Positions 1 to 8,481 of a stretch of DNA of 64,000 bases are shown piece after piece. Both the position numbers and the translations under genes were made by a program. The DNA lies in NCBI RefSeq assembly GCF_029222925.1, contig NZ_JARHUI010000006.1, positions 124,001 to 188,000 on the forward strand, given 5' to 3'. The stretch comes from Algoriphagus sp. CAU 1675. GTDB lineage: Bacteria > Bacteroidota > Bacteroidia > Cytophagales > Cyclobacteriaceae. The first letter of the stretch is position 1; every line of letters starts with the position of its first letter. Below the pieces are notes generated by a model. It was not told the DNA's origin and made no database searches. It was given only the letters and a program-made list of their open reading frames with translations.

Positions 1-280
1 ACTCATCATAACCTTGACCAATTCCCCTCCAGATTTTTGGATTCTGAATTCTTCCATTTTCATCAACTATAAAAACCAAGGTAACTTTTGTTCCTTTTTT
101 CGAGCTATAGGGAGCTTTTACACCTAATTTTTGATTATTTTCTTTTAACCAAATTTCAAATTCTTCGGAAGGAGCAGGTTTAATAGTCAATGAAGGGTTT
201 GAATAATCATAAATTTTTTCTGATTGAGCTTTGACATTATACGTGAGGAATGCAAAACAAATTAAAATGAGGATTCTCAT
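1..280 (-). CDS. TonB C-terminal-like secreted protein, 3' end outside window
   Basis: Reading leftward from an ATG at 280, 93 codons are open up to the window edge, so only the N-terminal part is seen. Residues 1-19 form a signal peptide (hydrophobic core, then KAQ). The region around residues 60-90 reads KGTKVTLVFIVDENGRIQN followed by PKIWRGIGQGYDE, the typical early strand and helix of the TonB C-terminal domain (strand, then DENGxI, then gxGxDE). Family knowledge says such domains contact TonB-dependent receptors or act as stand-alone periplasmic proteins. No membrane anchor beyond the signal peptide is visible. Whether it is a true energy transducer cannot be said without the missing C-terminus. 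Confidence 0.6.
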   Translation of the reverse strand, partial: MRILILICFAFLTYNVKAQSEKIYDYSNPSLTIKPAPSEEFEIWLKENNQKLGVKAPYSSKKGTKVTLVFIVDENGRIQNPKIWRGIGQGYDE

Positions 281-528
281 GGGATAGAGGGTTGAATATT
301 GTTCGGGAACATTATTTTATTAAAAGTCCGAATCTAGAAAAATACTGCAGATATTCTAGTTCTGGTGAATATCGGGGATGAAATTTCTAAGATGGGTCAG
401 AGAAAATTAAAAACCTGCAATAAAAATCATGCGGATTTTGAACCCTTGGACATTGGTTAAAGGTTTGTTTATTGATAGTTGAAAAGCGAGTTTAGATTTT
501 TTTAGGTTTTTCACTTCAAACTTTTGAC

Positions 529-1764
529 TTAAAAAGCTGATTTCCTCTTCAACTTCAGTACCGTAATCTCCGGCCAGATACCAACTCGTCCCGGAAAAGC
601 CAAAAATCCAAATCCTCTGTTCACGTGCAGGTAGCGACCTAGTTCTTCGTACAATCCTGCCCATTTGGGATAGCGAAGGGAGGCAGGACTCCATTTGATA
701 AACCCCGGAATCTCTATTCCAAACTGCATGCCATGGGTATGCCCGCTAAGTGTGAGGTGGATTAGTTGGGAGAAGGTCTTTACTTCCTCGTCAAAGTGCG
801 ATGGGTCGTGACTCATTAGAATCTTAAAACTCTGATCTCTGAGGTTTGCGGCTGCTTTTGTCAGGTCTCCATGCTGTACAAATCCCTTTCCCCAGTTCTC
901 CACGCCGATCAAGTCTATGCTTGCTCCGGATTTTTCGATTTTGACGTTTTCATTTCGAAGGAGCCTAAATCCAAGTTCTTTTTGAATATCATACAGCCGC
1001 TCCATATTGGCTTCCTTGGCTTCCGGATTCGGCCAAGACATATAGTCCCCGTAATCATGGTTGCCGAGGATGGAATATTTGCCCAACGGCGCCTTTAGTT
1101 TTTTAAAGGTATCTATCCAAGGTTCCATTTCTTCGGCTTGGTTATTGACCAGATCCCCTGTAAAAAGAATGACATCAGATTCCTGCTGGTTGATCAAATC
1201 AATGCCATATTCCAGCTTCTTTTTGTCGTCAAAACTTCCGGAGTGGATGTCCGAAATCTGGGTGATGGTAAATCCGTCAAACTCCTCCGGGAGGTCGTCA
1301 AATTCCAGTGTGTGCTTTACTACCCGGTAACGATATTTTCCAATTAGAACCCCATGGAGAATACCCAAAAAAGGAATCCCAGAAAGCACCAAGGCGGTTT
1401 GGCTTAGAAATTTTCTTCGATCAGCCAAAAAATCACCCTTTCGGGTTCCGCTTACAGTTTGAAAAATCCCTGTAAAAAAACGGGTGATGTCCTCTCCAAA
1501 CATGAATACCAAGATGATCAGCTTTGGAATCAATGAGAGTATCAGCAAGGAAATCATTCTCCCAAAACTCGGATTGATCGGGCCGCGGTTGAATGTCAGA
1601 AAACCGTAAGCGACAAAAAGGTAAACCGAGATCGAAAAGACCCAAAATGCGACTTTTACCCAAGTTTGGTTAGGGAATAGGGTTTTGAAAGCCTGAAAGG
1701 AATACCAGTCGATCAAGGCGATGAAAATCAGAAAGATGAGAATTCGGAGTAGGATAGGGACCAC
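529..1764 (-). CDS. Membrane-anchored calcineurin-like metallophosphoesterase
   Basis: This 411-residue protein starts at a GTG, since an in-frame stop lies a few codons upstream and no ATG is available. Four hydrophobic stretches (about residues 3-20, 38-58, 70-90, 121-143) precede a catalytic domain with the full dimetal motif set: DIH at 172-174, GD at 203-204, GNHD at 234-237, SHD at 318-320 and GHTH at 341-344. This matches the YkuE/YkoQ-type membrane metallophosphoesterases, some of which act on lipid-linked phosphates; the substrate here is unknown. RRKFL at 116-120 before a hydrophobic run looks like a twin-arginine signal fused behind an extra membrane domain. It stands alone, between the TonB-like fragment and a lipoprotein gene. 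Confidence 0.85.
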   Translation of the reverse strand: MVPILLRILIFLIFIALIDWYSFQAFKTLFPNQTWVKVAFWVFSISVYLFVAYGFLTFNRGPINPSFGRMISLLILSLIPKLIILVFMFGEDITRFFTGIFQTVSGTRKGDFLADRRKFLSQTALVLSGIPFLGILHGVLIGKYRYRVVKHTLEFDDLPEEFDGFTITQISDIHSGSFDDKKKLEYGIDLINQQESDVILFTGDLVNNQAEEMEPWIDTFKKLKAPLGKYSILGNHDYGDYMSWPNPEAKEANMERLYDIQKELGFRLLRNENVKIEKSGASIDLIGVENWGKGFVQHGDLTKAAANLRDQSFKILMSHDPSHFDEEVKTFSQLIHLTLSGHTHGMQFGIEIPGFIKWSPASLRYPKWAGLYEELGRYLHVNRGFGFLAFPGRVGIWPEITVLKLKRKSAF

Positions 1765-2191
1765 TTGAGGGAGGATATTTGCTTAATTTTTTGACTTTAA
1801 AGTACTTGTACGGGGAGGATAATAGCAAGTTGGTAAAAAAGATGGAATCAGAATCCTAAGGTCAGAAAAGAGAAAGAAAGCAGTTGGAATGGAAAGTAGG
1901 GATAAAACCAGCTGGAAAGGTCTAAAATAGAGCCAAAGAGGGAGAATTCAGAAAGAAGGTGTCAAAAAGCTGAAATTAGAATTCTTCTCTTTTTCGCTTT
2001 TGGATAGGCAATTTCTGATTCTATATCCCGGATTTTATACATAGGGAATTGAGGTGAAATACAGTTAGCCCTGTGCAGGGTTGCATTTGGGCCTCTCATG
2101 GTTCTAGAAAAGAAGGTTGTTTTTATCAGGCGGAAGATATTTGCCTTGCATTACGTGATTATCGTATATTGGCTAAATATATAATTGTCCC
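1765..2191. other. Intergenic stretch, no gene seen
   Basis: This 427-bp gap separates two divergent genes. I found no convincing coding frame, RNA gene or terminator. The sequence GATATTTG near 2150 is one base from the Bacteroidota -7 consensus TAnnTTTG and could serve the lipoprotein gene at 2192, but this is weak. Confidence 0.4.
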
Positions 2192-3352
2192 ATGTTTCGA
2201 TATTTTGTATTTGTTTGCGTGGCGTTTTTGATGCTGTCTTGTCAAGAGAAATCGGCATCTTCAGGCCTTGAGTATGAGTTCGTCAAAGTAGATTCCCTGG
2301 TCCTCGACATCTTGGAGACTGTCCATGTCATGGACTATCATAAAGAGAAGGGGCTTTATCTTTTGGTAAAGCAGGCAAGTATGGAAGGGCATTATTTTGT
2401 GGTAAATGATTCTGGGGAAATTTTGGCCGAAAACAAGCTTTCCGAAGGGCCTGATGCTTTTGGTATGGTGTTGTTACGGGCAGGATTTGTTGGGGACGAG
2501 ATTTTATTTTTATCTGACAGAAAGGCCTTTTTGTATGATTTGAACTTGAAACCTCTGAGAAATTATCCATTCAAGCAAAACCCAAGAGTAAGGCTGGTTC
2601 ATTTTTCTCTCGATAATCTGAGTACGTTTCGTTTTTCGGATGGGGGAAATTGGGTAGTTTCCAATCTCAATGATGGCTATTTATCTCAATATCCAATGGA
2701 CTATTTTGATACGCTGAATCTTGTACACCTTGTGAATGTAAATTCAGGTCAGGTAATCAGGGGAGGGAGATTGGAAGAAAGCGGTAAGTTCCGTTCGGGA
2801 GAGTTCTATCCATTGATGGACAAACCGGTTTTCTTTTCTGACGGGAAGTCCAATTTAATTTCAACAATCCTATACGGTGATTCTACTTTTTATCAGCTAG
2901 ATCCTCAGAAGGGGTTCCAGGTAGTCAACAAAGTGGCCTTGCCCAGGCTGAAACCGGATGTGCTCATTTCGGTTCCGATGGCAGAAGCCAGTTTAGCCAC
3001 CGTAAAAGAATTTACAGAGGATAATGTGAAGTTTGCGGGAGCTTTTGACGAAATGATGGGGAATGGAAACGAGGTATTGGTGGGGTACAGAACGGGAGAA
3101 GATTTGGATATAGTTGCTCTAAATCAAAACAGGGCGAAAGATGATGAAATATTACCTACAAGAAAACGGTTCTACTATTTTATCAAGGAGGGAAAACTAA
3201 TGGGCAATCCGATCCCATGGACATTTCCGGGAAGCCTTAAGTTGAATGTGGGTAAGGGCAGATATTTACAATATGCAGATCAGGCAGAGATCCATGCATT
3301 TGAAAAAGAGTATCAGTGTTACTATATCTATGAATTAAGGCAAAAAGATTGA
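2192..3352 (+). CDS. DUF4221-like / six-bladed beta-propeller lipoprotein
   Basis: The 386-residue product begins with a lipoprotein signal whose lipobox ends at Cys17 (LMLSC). The rest is rich in short beta strands with repeated spacing, as in the six-bladed propeller lipoproteins that are abundant in Cytophagales and often annotated DUF4221 or 6-bladed beta-propeller. I rely on overall character (DSLVLDILETV opening, IKEGKLMG and YIYEL closing strands) and not on a diagnostic motif, so the family name is tentative. It is likely exposed in the periplasm or on the outer membrane. It is monocistronic, and unlike the propeller gene at 8482 it has no small peptide gene in front. Function unknown. 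Confidence 0.6.
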   Translation: MFRYFVFVCVAFLMLSCQEKSASSGLEYEFVKVDSLVLDILETVHVMDYHKEKGLYLLVKQASMEGHYFVVNDSGEILAENKLSEGPDAFGMVLLRAGFVGDEILFLSDRKAFLYDLNLKPLRNYPFKQNPRVRLVHFSLDNLSTFRFSDGGNWVVSNLNDGYLSQYPMDYFDTLNLVHLVNVNSGQVIRGGRLEESGKFRSGEFYPLMDKPVFFSDGKSNLISTILYGDSTFYQLDPQKGFQVVNKVALPRLKPDVLISVPMAEASLATVKEFTEDNVKFAGAFDEMMGNGNEVLVGYRTGEDLDIVALNQNRAKDDEILPTRKRFYYFIKEGKLMGNPIPWTFPGSLKLNVGKGRYLQYADQAEIHAFEKEYQCYYIYELRQKD

Positions 3353-3512
3353 GCTAAGTTGAAATCTGAATTAAAAATTCCCTTTTCATGATTTAAACAG
3401 ATTGGTGCTTCTCAGTGAGACTTTTATTTTCTTTCTGTGTGATTTCTCGGAATTTCCTTTCTCTTTTCCCTTTCTTTGCATAGGAATTTATTTCCTATCA
3501 GCCTATTAACCT

Positions 3513-4829
3513 ATGAGACAGTTACTCCTTAGACCCGGAGCAGAGGAGCTTTCCTATGAAATTCGGGGCATTGTAAAAAAAGCCCGGCAAATCGAGTCCT
3601 TGGGCTATCCCATGACTTGGGAAAACATCGGGGACCCCATCCAAAAAAGCAATCATGTCCCGGATTGGATGAAATCCATCATCGCGGATCTTTTAAAAGA
3701 GGACAAAACCTATGGGTATGCCGACTCCAAGGGAGTGTTGGAAACCCGTAAGTTTTTGGCAGACCTCAATAACGAAAAGAAGGGGACTCAAATCACTGCC
3801 GAGGACATTCTTTTTTTCAATGGATTAGGGGATGCTATTGCCAAATTGTATCAATTCCTTGTGCCTACCGCACGGATTATTGGACCTTCCCCGGCCTATT
3901 CCACCCACAGTTCCGCAGAAGCTGCTCACGCCAATACAGCGCCGATTACCTATAAATTGGACCCGGATAACCAGTGGCTGCCGGATATGGAGGATTTGTA
4001 TCTGAAGGTAAAATACAACCCCTCCATTGTAGGTATTCTCATCATCAATCCGGACAATCCAACCGGGATGGTTTATCCAAAAGAGGTTTTGGAGGGATTT
4101 GTGAAAATAGCGGAGGAATTCAGTCTCTTACTAATCGCAGATGAAATCTATCAAAATATAACCTACAATGGCGTGAAAGCTGTAGCGCTTGGCGAAGTGG
4201 TTGGTAACCGTCCTGCGATCTCTTTGAAAGGGATTTCCAAGGAATTTCCCTGGCCCGGTGCAAGATGTGGATGGATGGAATTTTACAACAGAGAGGCTTC
4301 TCGTGAGTTTTCCAAACTCTGTCAAACCCTGGAGAATGCGAAAATGATAGAGGTTTGCTCCACGATTCTTCCTCAGTTGGCCATTCCAAGAATCATGAGC
4401 CATCCTGAATACCATGCGTATCGGGTTCAGGCCAATACTCAAATTGGGATGCGTTCTGATTGGATGCGTGAAATATTGGGGGATATTCCAGGTATTAAGT
4501 TCAACCCAACTCAAGGAGCTTTCTACAATACCATTGTTTTTGATGAAGGAGTATTGAATCCCAAACAAAGTCTTCCTATAGAGGATGCGCGCTTGCAGAC
4601 CTTGTTGGATGGGTGGCTAGCCGATCCGGAGATGCCCTTGGATAAGCGATTTGTATATTATCTTTTGGCATCTGAGCGAATCTGTGTGGTGCCAATATCT
4701 TCTTTTTGTTCGGATCTGAGAGGATTTCGGGTGACCTTGTTAGAGGAGGATGAAGCTGTTTTTAAAAATACCTTTGAGAGATTGGGGAAGGCTATAAGGG
4801 AGTATTTGAATTCAGACACTAAAATCTGA
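3513..4829 (+). CDS. PLP-dependent class I/II aminotransferase
   Basis: The 438-residue protein carries fold-type I aminotransferase signatures in order: a nucleotide-like glycine turn FFNGLGDA near 101-108, INPDNPTG at 178-185, ADEIYQ at 209-214, and the cofactor lysine in ISKEFPWPGARCGW (Lys243 probable, with Arg251 binding the phosphate). The combination resembles the AlaA / valine-pyruvate-type aminotransferases of Bacteroidota. It would transfer the amino group between an amino acid and a 2-oxo acid in the cytoplasm; the substrate cannot be read from sequence. It is a single gene followed by a decayed four-helix-bundle gene on the opposite strand. Confidence 0.85.
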   Translation: MRQLLLRPGAEELSYEIRGIVKKARQIESLGYPMTWENIGDPIQKSNHVPDWMKSIIADLLKEDKTYGYADSKGVLETRKFLADLNNEKKGTQITAEDILFFNGLGDAIAKLYQFLVPTARIIGPSPAYSTHSSAEAAHANTAPITYKLDPDNQWLPDMEDLYLKVKYNPSIVGILIINPDNPTGMVYPKEVLEGFVKIAEEFSLLLIADEIYQNITYNGVKAVALGEVVGNRPAISLKGISKEFPWPGARCGWMEFYNREASREFSKLCQTLENAKMIEVCSTILPQLAIPRIMSHPEYHAYRVQANTQIGMRSDWMREILGDIPGIKFNPTQGAFYNTIVFDEGVLNPKQSLPIEDARLQTLLDGWLADPEMPLDKRFVYYLLASERICVVPISSFCSDLRGFRVTLLEEDEAVFKNTFERLGKAIREYLNSDTKI

Positions 4830-4882
4830 AGGCTTAGTTGGGATGTAGTAGGCAGTCTCAGTAGGCAGTAGTCGCAGGTTGC

Positions 4883-5254
4883 TCAATGGTTTTTGGAACC
4901 AAATTTTTCAGGATTTTTGATCATGAAATTCAAAAGCCGACCAATTTCTTCGACTTCTTTGTTTAAGTCAGCAAATGTCACTTCTGAAATGTAGTGACAT
5001 GATAACGCAAAATTTAACCAGACTTGAGTTTCTGTATTTTCCATATCTGCGTCACTCAGTTTTGAAATAAAGTGAGCTGGATATCTTCTTTTTCGGTAAC
5101 CTTCTCCTAGGTTGGTGCAAATTGATCTACTTCATCTCCTGATTTGGTCAGTTAAGGAATAAATTTCCTCACGTGGAAATGACTTGCTGATTTCAAAAAT
5201 CCTCATGGCTAGATTGAATGCCTTTTGATAGGCAATTAGATCCTGGTAGTTCAT
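4883..5254 (-). pseudogene. Four helix bundle protein gene with one in-frame stop
   Basis: Read from an ATG at 5254 to a TGA at 4883, this frame is 124 codons long and interrupted only at codon 41 (TGA, 5134-5132). The translation opens MNYQDLIAYQKAFNLAMRIF and continues after the stop with SICTNLGEGYRKRRYPAHF and DADMENTETQVWLNFA, the classic signature of the small four-helix-bundle (S23-type) family common in Bacteroidota. The family normally reads QIRRSSRS at the break; here it reads QIRR-stop-SRS, so a TCA to TGA change explains it. No other damage is visible, so the lesion is recent, a sequencing error, or a readthrough site. Family function is unknown. Confidence 0.8.
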
Positions 5255-5310
5255 TCTTTGTGTTTTTATGGCTCATATTATTGGAAGTACTGCGAACTGA
5301 GACTGCCAAC

Positions 5311-6246
5311 TCAATTTTCCCTCAGGTTCTTCTTCACTTTTATCGAAAAATCCTCGTCCTCAGGCAAGGGGCCATTTAGTTGAATGAGATCCGGCTGTCC
5401 TGCATTTACCCAAGCCGTAAACCAAAAGTCCGCAATCATTTTAATCGATTTGCGCATTTGTCGCTCTACTTGTTGATCAAGGGCAGATGCATATTCGGTG
5501 GTAAATTCCCTCGAATACACACGGACGGTCAGCCTATTCCGCTCTTCGTAGCTGTATTTTTGATCCTCCGGAAATTGGGAACTCAGCTCACGTTCAATCC
5601 GAAGCACACTGTCCACTTGGGAGTGAGCCTCCCGAATTGCATCCCAAATGGCAAGTTGGGGTTTTTCCACATACTCCGCTTTTCCAGCCCACAAAGAATA
5701 GTTGCTGGCTTGGAGTTCCGGGATTCTGCTTTCCCAAAAGCCATGGATTCCGTCCTGCCCGGTGAGTTGACCGTTGTAGTTTTTGGTGGTGTGGAGAGGG
5801 ACGTTTAAATCCCCCAAGTAATGTCCCAAATCTGCAGATAGCCTGAGAATTCCGCCGAGGTTTTTCTCTTTGAAGGCTTTGGTCAGCCCCAAAAAAGTCT
5901 GGTAGGCTGCCCAGGGGCCAATTCCATTTGCCCGAAGGCTGTCCTCTGAAAATTTCTCGACTGCCTCATGCCAATATTCTGGAAGTACTTGGAGGGCGCT
6001 GTCCCCGTAATGGTCCAAATCCAGGTAATGCTTTTCCGCTTCCCCTTCCACTGCATATCTGCGCCGGTCCGGGTTGACGGCCTTTTCAGTAATAAATTGG
6101 ATTTCCCTCTTGTAAAACCCAATCATCTCCGGTGGAAGGGAGAAAACCGCCATTCGGTTGATCAGGGAATGCGCATAAAAGCCCCATCTTTCATCCCAAT
6201 CAGAAATAAAAAAGAAGCTGAATGACCAGAGAATAAAAAATTTCAT
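5311..6246 (-). CDS. Zinc-dependent phospholipase C / S1-P1 nuclease-fold protein
   Basis: The 311-residue exported protein starts at an ATG and has a short hydrophobic N-terminus. Just after it comes WGFYAHSLINRMA, the Trp plus His pair that opens the trinuclear zinc site of this fold. Further ligands are visible in KHYLDLDHYG, in DLGHYLGDLNVPLHTTKNY and in GIHGFWE. The spacing fits zinc-dependent phospholipase C and S1/P1 nucleases, both phosphodiesterases. Bacteroidota homologues are usually called zinc dependent phospholipase C family protein; whether the target is lipid or nucleic acid is not decided by sequence. It is monocistronic and divergent from rpsT. Confidence 0.8.
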   Translation of the reverse strand: MKFFILWSFSFFFISDWDERWGFYAHSLINRMAVFSLPPEMIGFYKREIQFITEKAVNPDRRRYAVEGEAEKHYLDLDHYGDSALQVLPEYWHEAVEKFSEDSLRANGIGPWAAYQTFLGLTKAFKEKNLGGILRLSADLGHYLGDLNVPLHTTKNYNGQLTGQDGIHGFWESRIPELQASNYSLWAGKAEYVEKPQLAIWDAIREAHSQVDSVLRIERELSSQFPEDQKYSYEERNRLTVRVYSREFTTEYASALDQQVERQMRKSIKMIADFWFTAWVNAGQPDLIQLNGPLPEDEDFSIKVKKNLREN

Positions 6247-6294
6247 TCCTGAAAATAATCAAAATTCCCGTAGAAGGTTCGTATAAATTATAGC

Positions 6295-6302
6295 TATATT
6301 TG
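6295..6302 (+). promoter_or_regulatory. Possible distal -7 element (TATATTTG)
   Basis: The sequence fits the Bacteroidota TAnnTTTG consensus and lies about 155 bp upstream of rpsT. No clean TTTG was seen at the expected -33 position. It could give a longer rpsT leader. Confidence 0.35.
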
Positions 6303-6374
6303 CAGCCTGTTTAGGGTTTAATCCATGGATTTTGGATGGTTTTAAGGCCTTTGAAAAGGAATGTTTAAAATTCC

Positions 6375-6406
6375 TTTGGCAGAATTAATTATTTACAATA
6401 ACTTTG
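6375..6406 (+). promoter_or_regulatory. rpsT promoter
   Basis: TTTG at 6375-6378 and TAACTTTG at 6399-6406 match the -33 and -7 elements of the Bacteroidota primary sigma factor with a 20-nt spacer. It points at rpsT, whose start is 51 bp further on. Confidence 0.7.
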
Positions 6407-6457
6407 CACTCCAATTCGGATCAGGGGAACGTTTAAGAAATTTATTAATATCAAGAT

Positions 6458-6712
6458 ATGGCAAATCACAAATCAGCTCTTAAGAGAATTCGTGCCAACG
6501 AAGCGAAGCGTTTGAGAAACAGATATCAGGCCAAGACCACCAGAACTTTCATCAAAAGACTGAAGGCTGCTACTGATAAAGTAGAGGCATTGGAATTGTT
6601 TAAGAAAGTTTCTTCCATGTTGGACAAACTGGCTAAGAAGAATGTGATTCACAAGAACAACGCTAGTAACAAGAAATCAAAATTGGCCAAGTTCGTCAAC
6701 GCTCTTGGTTAA
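6458..6712 (+). CDS. rpsT: 30S ribosomal protein S20
   Basis: The 84-residue, lysine- and arginine-rich protein begins MANHKSALKRIRANEAKRLR, the near-invariant bacterial S20 opening, and ends with the conserved NKKSKLAKFVNAL segment. S20 binds 16S rRNA in the body of the small subunit and helps early assembly. Length is normal (family 83-90). It stands alone between a good promoter at 6375-6406 and an intrinsic terminator at 6733-6758. In many bacteria rpsT is autoregulated at translation; the leader of about 50 nt here shows no obvious mimic. Confidence 0.97.
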   Translation: MANHKSALKRIRANEAKRLRNRYQAKTTRTFIKRLKAATDKVEALELFKKVSSMLDKLAKKNVIHKNNASNKKSKLAKFVNALG

Positions 6713-6732
6713 TTCCTGATAAAGACTCAATT

Positions 6733-6758
6733 AAAACCCTGCTAGTCAGGGTTTTTTT
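6733..6758 (+). terminator. Intrinsic terminator after rpsT
   Basis: AAACCCTG, a CTAG loop, then CAGGGTT and a run of seven T form a standard Rho-independent terminator 20 bp after the rpsT stop. Confidence 0.85.
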
Positions 6759-6809
6759 ATTGCCTTAAAATCGATAAATTTAGTTTTCACTTTTTAATAA
6801 ATACAAGGC

Positions 6810-7505
6810 ATGGAAAACTACACTTCCCTAAAAATCTCCCAGCTTGCAGAAGAGGATAGGCCCCGGGAAAAATTATTGCTCAAAGGAAAAGCGGCTTTAT
6901 CGGATGCTGAGCTGATTGCCATATTGATTGGCTCGGGCACCCCTTCGGTGAGTGCGGTTGATTTGTCCAGATATATTTTAGCCTCGGTCAATTATGATTT
7001 GGGAGCCTTGGCGCGAATGAGTATTCAGGATCTTAAGAAATTCAAAGGGATAGGGGAGGCAAAAGCCATCAGCATTGTAAGTGCCTTGGAACTGGGAAGA
7101 AGAAGAAAAGAGTCTGAACCGATCCGAAAGCCCAAAATCACCTGTTCAAGGGATGTGTATGAACTGATGAAGTCTGAGTTGATGGATGAGTCTGTTGAGC
7201 ATTTTTATCTCCTTCTGCTCAGTCGCTCCAATCAGGTGATCAAGAAGCATCCCATTTCCAAAGGCGGTACTGCCGGTACTGTAGTCGATTCAAAGCTGGT
7301 CTTTAAGGTAGCCTTGGAGCACTTGGCCCAATCCCTCATTTTGGTGCACAATCACCCTTCGGGGAGCCTCAGCCCCTCCGAGCAGGACAAGAAATTAACC
7401 GAACGGCTGGTTAAAGTCGGTCGGGAATTGGATTTACCCGTATTGGATCATGTGATTTTTACCGATACTGGTTATTTTAGCTTCGCTGATGAAGCCTTAC
7501 TTTAA
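6810..7505 (+). CDS. radC: RadC family JAB-domain protein
   Basis: The 231-residue protein has the full RadC layout. The N-terminal part holds a helix-hairpin-helix (KFKGIGEAKA, 78-87), and the C-terminal MPN/JAB domain carries the metal motif HNHPSG with His180 and His182 and Asp193 in SPSEQD. Despite the name, a repair role for RadC is disputed in the literature; the JAB fold suggests a metalloenzyme. Length is typical (about 220-230). The DUF1684 gene starts 3 bp after its stop, so the two are probably co-transcribed. Confidence 0.92.
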   Translation: MENYTSLKISQLAEEDRPREKLLLKGKAALSDAELIAILIGSGTPSVSAVDLSRYILASVNYDLGALARMSIQDLKKFKGIGEAKAISIVSALELGRRRKESEPIRKPKITCSRDVYELMKSELMDESVEHFYLLLLSRSNQVIKKHPISKGGTAGTVVDSKLVFKVALEHLAQSLILVHNHPSGSLSPSEQDKKLTERLVKVGRELDLPVLDHVIFTDTGYFSFADEALL

Positions 7506-7508
7506 AAA

Positions 7509-8126
7509 ATGAAGACGAATTCCATTCTTATAATTTTCGTTTCTGTGGTTGTGCTTGCTGCGGTGCTTTATACACTCACAGGAACTGATAATCCGGAAGT
7601 TTACCAGGAGAAAATCGAAGCCGAGCGTGAGCGGCAGTTTAAGTTTATTCGCTTTAGTGCTGATTCCCCCCTTTCCGAGGAGCAAAAGAAAAGCTTTTCC
7701 CAACTCAACTTCTATCCAATAGATCCTGCCTACAAAGTAAAGGCGAGATTGCTTCCTGTAGAAAACCAAAAAATCAGAGAAGTGCCAATGACCGACGGAA
7801 CCAAAGAACGCTATATTGAGCATGCTTTTGCGGAGTTTGAATTGGGAGGGAAGACCAATCGTTTACTTTTGTTACAATCAGTGGATGAGTCCGATAAAAA
7901 GAATTTTTTCCTGGCCTTTGCGGATGAAACCAGTAGCAGGGATACGTATGGTGGAGGACGCTTTCTCAATGTGAGACAGGATGGAAAAAACAGCATCACT
8001 TTGGATTTCAATCTTGCTTATAACCCCTATTGTGCCTATAATCCGGATTATGCCTGCCCCCTTCCTCCGAGGGAAAACCTTTTGACGATTCCTGTTGAGG
8101 CAGGGGAGAAAAATTACGGGAAATAA
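7509..8126 (+). CDS. DUF1684 family protein
   Basis: The 205-residue protein has one N-terminal hydrophobic segment (residues 5-23, anchor or uncleaved signal). It contains the DUF1684 hallmark near the C-terminus: DTYGGGRFL, then TLDFNLAYNPYCAY, then a CPLPPRENLL segment and AGEK. The conserved Cys and Pro-rich C-terminus is always kept in this family, whose biochemical role is unknown. The gene is 3 bp downstream of radC, suggesting a two-gene operon that may reflect convenience and not a shared function. Likely faces the periplasm. Confidence 0.85.
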   Translation: MKTNSILIIFVSVVVLAAVLYTLTGTDNPEVYQEKIEAERERQFKFIRFSADSPLSEEQKKSFSQLNFYPIDPAYKVKARLLPVENQKIREVPMTDGTKERYIEHAFAEFELGGKTNRLLLLQSVDESDKKNFFLAFADETSSRDTYGGGRFLNVRQDGKNSITLDFNLAYNPYCAYNPDYACPLPPRENLLTIPVEAGEKNYGK

Positions 8127-8233
8127 CTAGTTATCAGCGCTGTAGATTTGGTTAAGTCGATTTTTTTTTTTAACTAGAAGAATTGTTATTAAATAATTGT
8201 TCAATTTAAATTTTATTTCTATGAAAAAAATTA

Positions 8234-8413
8234 ATGTTTTTAAGTCTTGGGTTTATTTTCCTTTTTAGTATCCAGGCTGTGCCTTGCGATGTGGAATTTC
8301 AATGTGCTGATGGTTCTAGAATTTCGTGTGAAGGAAATTCTACATGCCATTCTGGGATCGGATTTGTATATTGCACTAACACAGATGGGACTTATTCGTC
8401 CGCAGATTGCTAG
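8234..8413 (+). CDS. Small secreted six-cysteine peptide
   Basis: A 59-codon frame from ATG 8234 to TAG 8411 encodes a hydrophobic leader (MFLSLGFIFLFSIQA) and a mature part of about 43 residues with cysteines at 18, 24, 32, 38, 47 and 59, rich in Gly, Ser, Asp and Asn. This is not a chance composition. A second ATG at 8221 is one base out of frame: ATG plus seven A would read into this peptide if there were six A, giving the more usual MKK- leader. A terminator at 8437 follows directly, and the propeller lipoprotein gene comes next. In Bacteroides, small secreted peptides (NVEALA type) commonly sit beside propeller lipoproteins; this may be an analogous pair. I do not recognise the family. 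Confidence 0.65.
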   Translation: MFLSLGFIFLFSIQAVPCDVEFQCADGSRISCEGNSTCHSGIGFVYCTNTDGTYSSADC

Positions 8414-8436
8414 TAGTTTTATTTTCATTTAAGCAT

Positions 8437-8464
8437 AAAAGGACTGGGGTCTCCCAGTCTTTTT
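8437..8464 (+). terminator. Intrinsic terminator after the small peptide gene
   Basis: AAAAGGACTGGG pairs with CCCAGTCTTTTT (one G-T wobble) around a short loop and ends in T residues, 24 bp after the peptide stop. It supports the peptide as a separately transcribed unit, possibly read through into the lipoprotein gene. Confidence 0.8.
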
Positions 8465-8481
8465 ATTTAGATTTTAATTCA

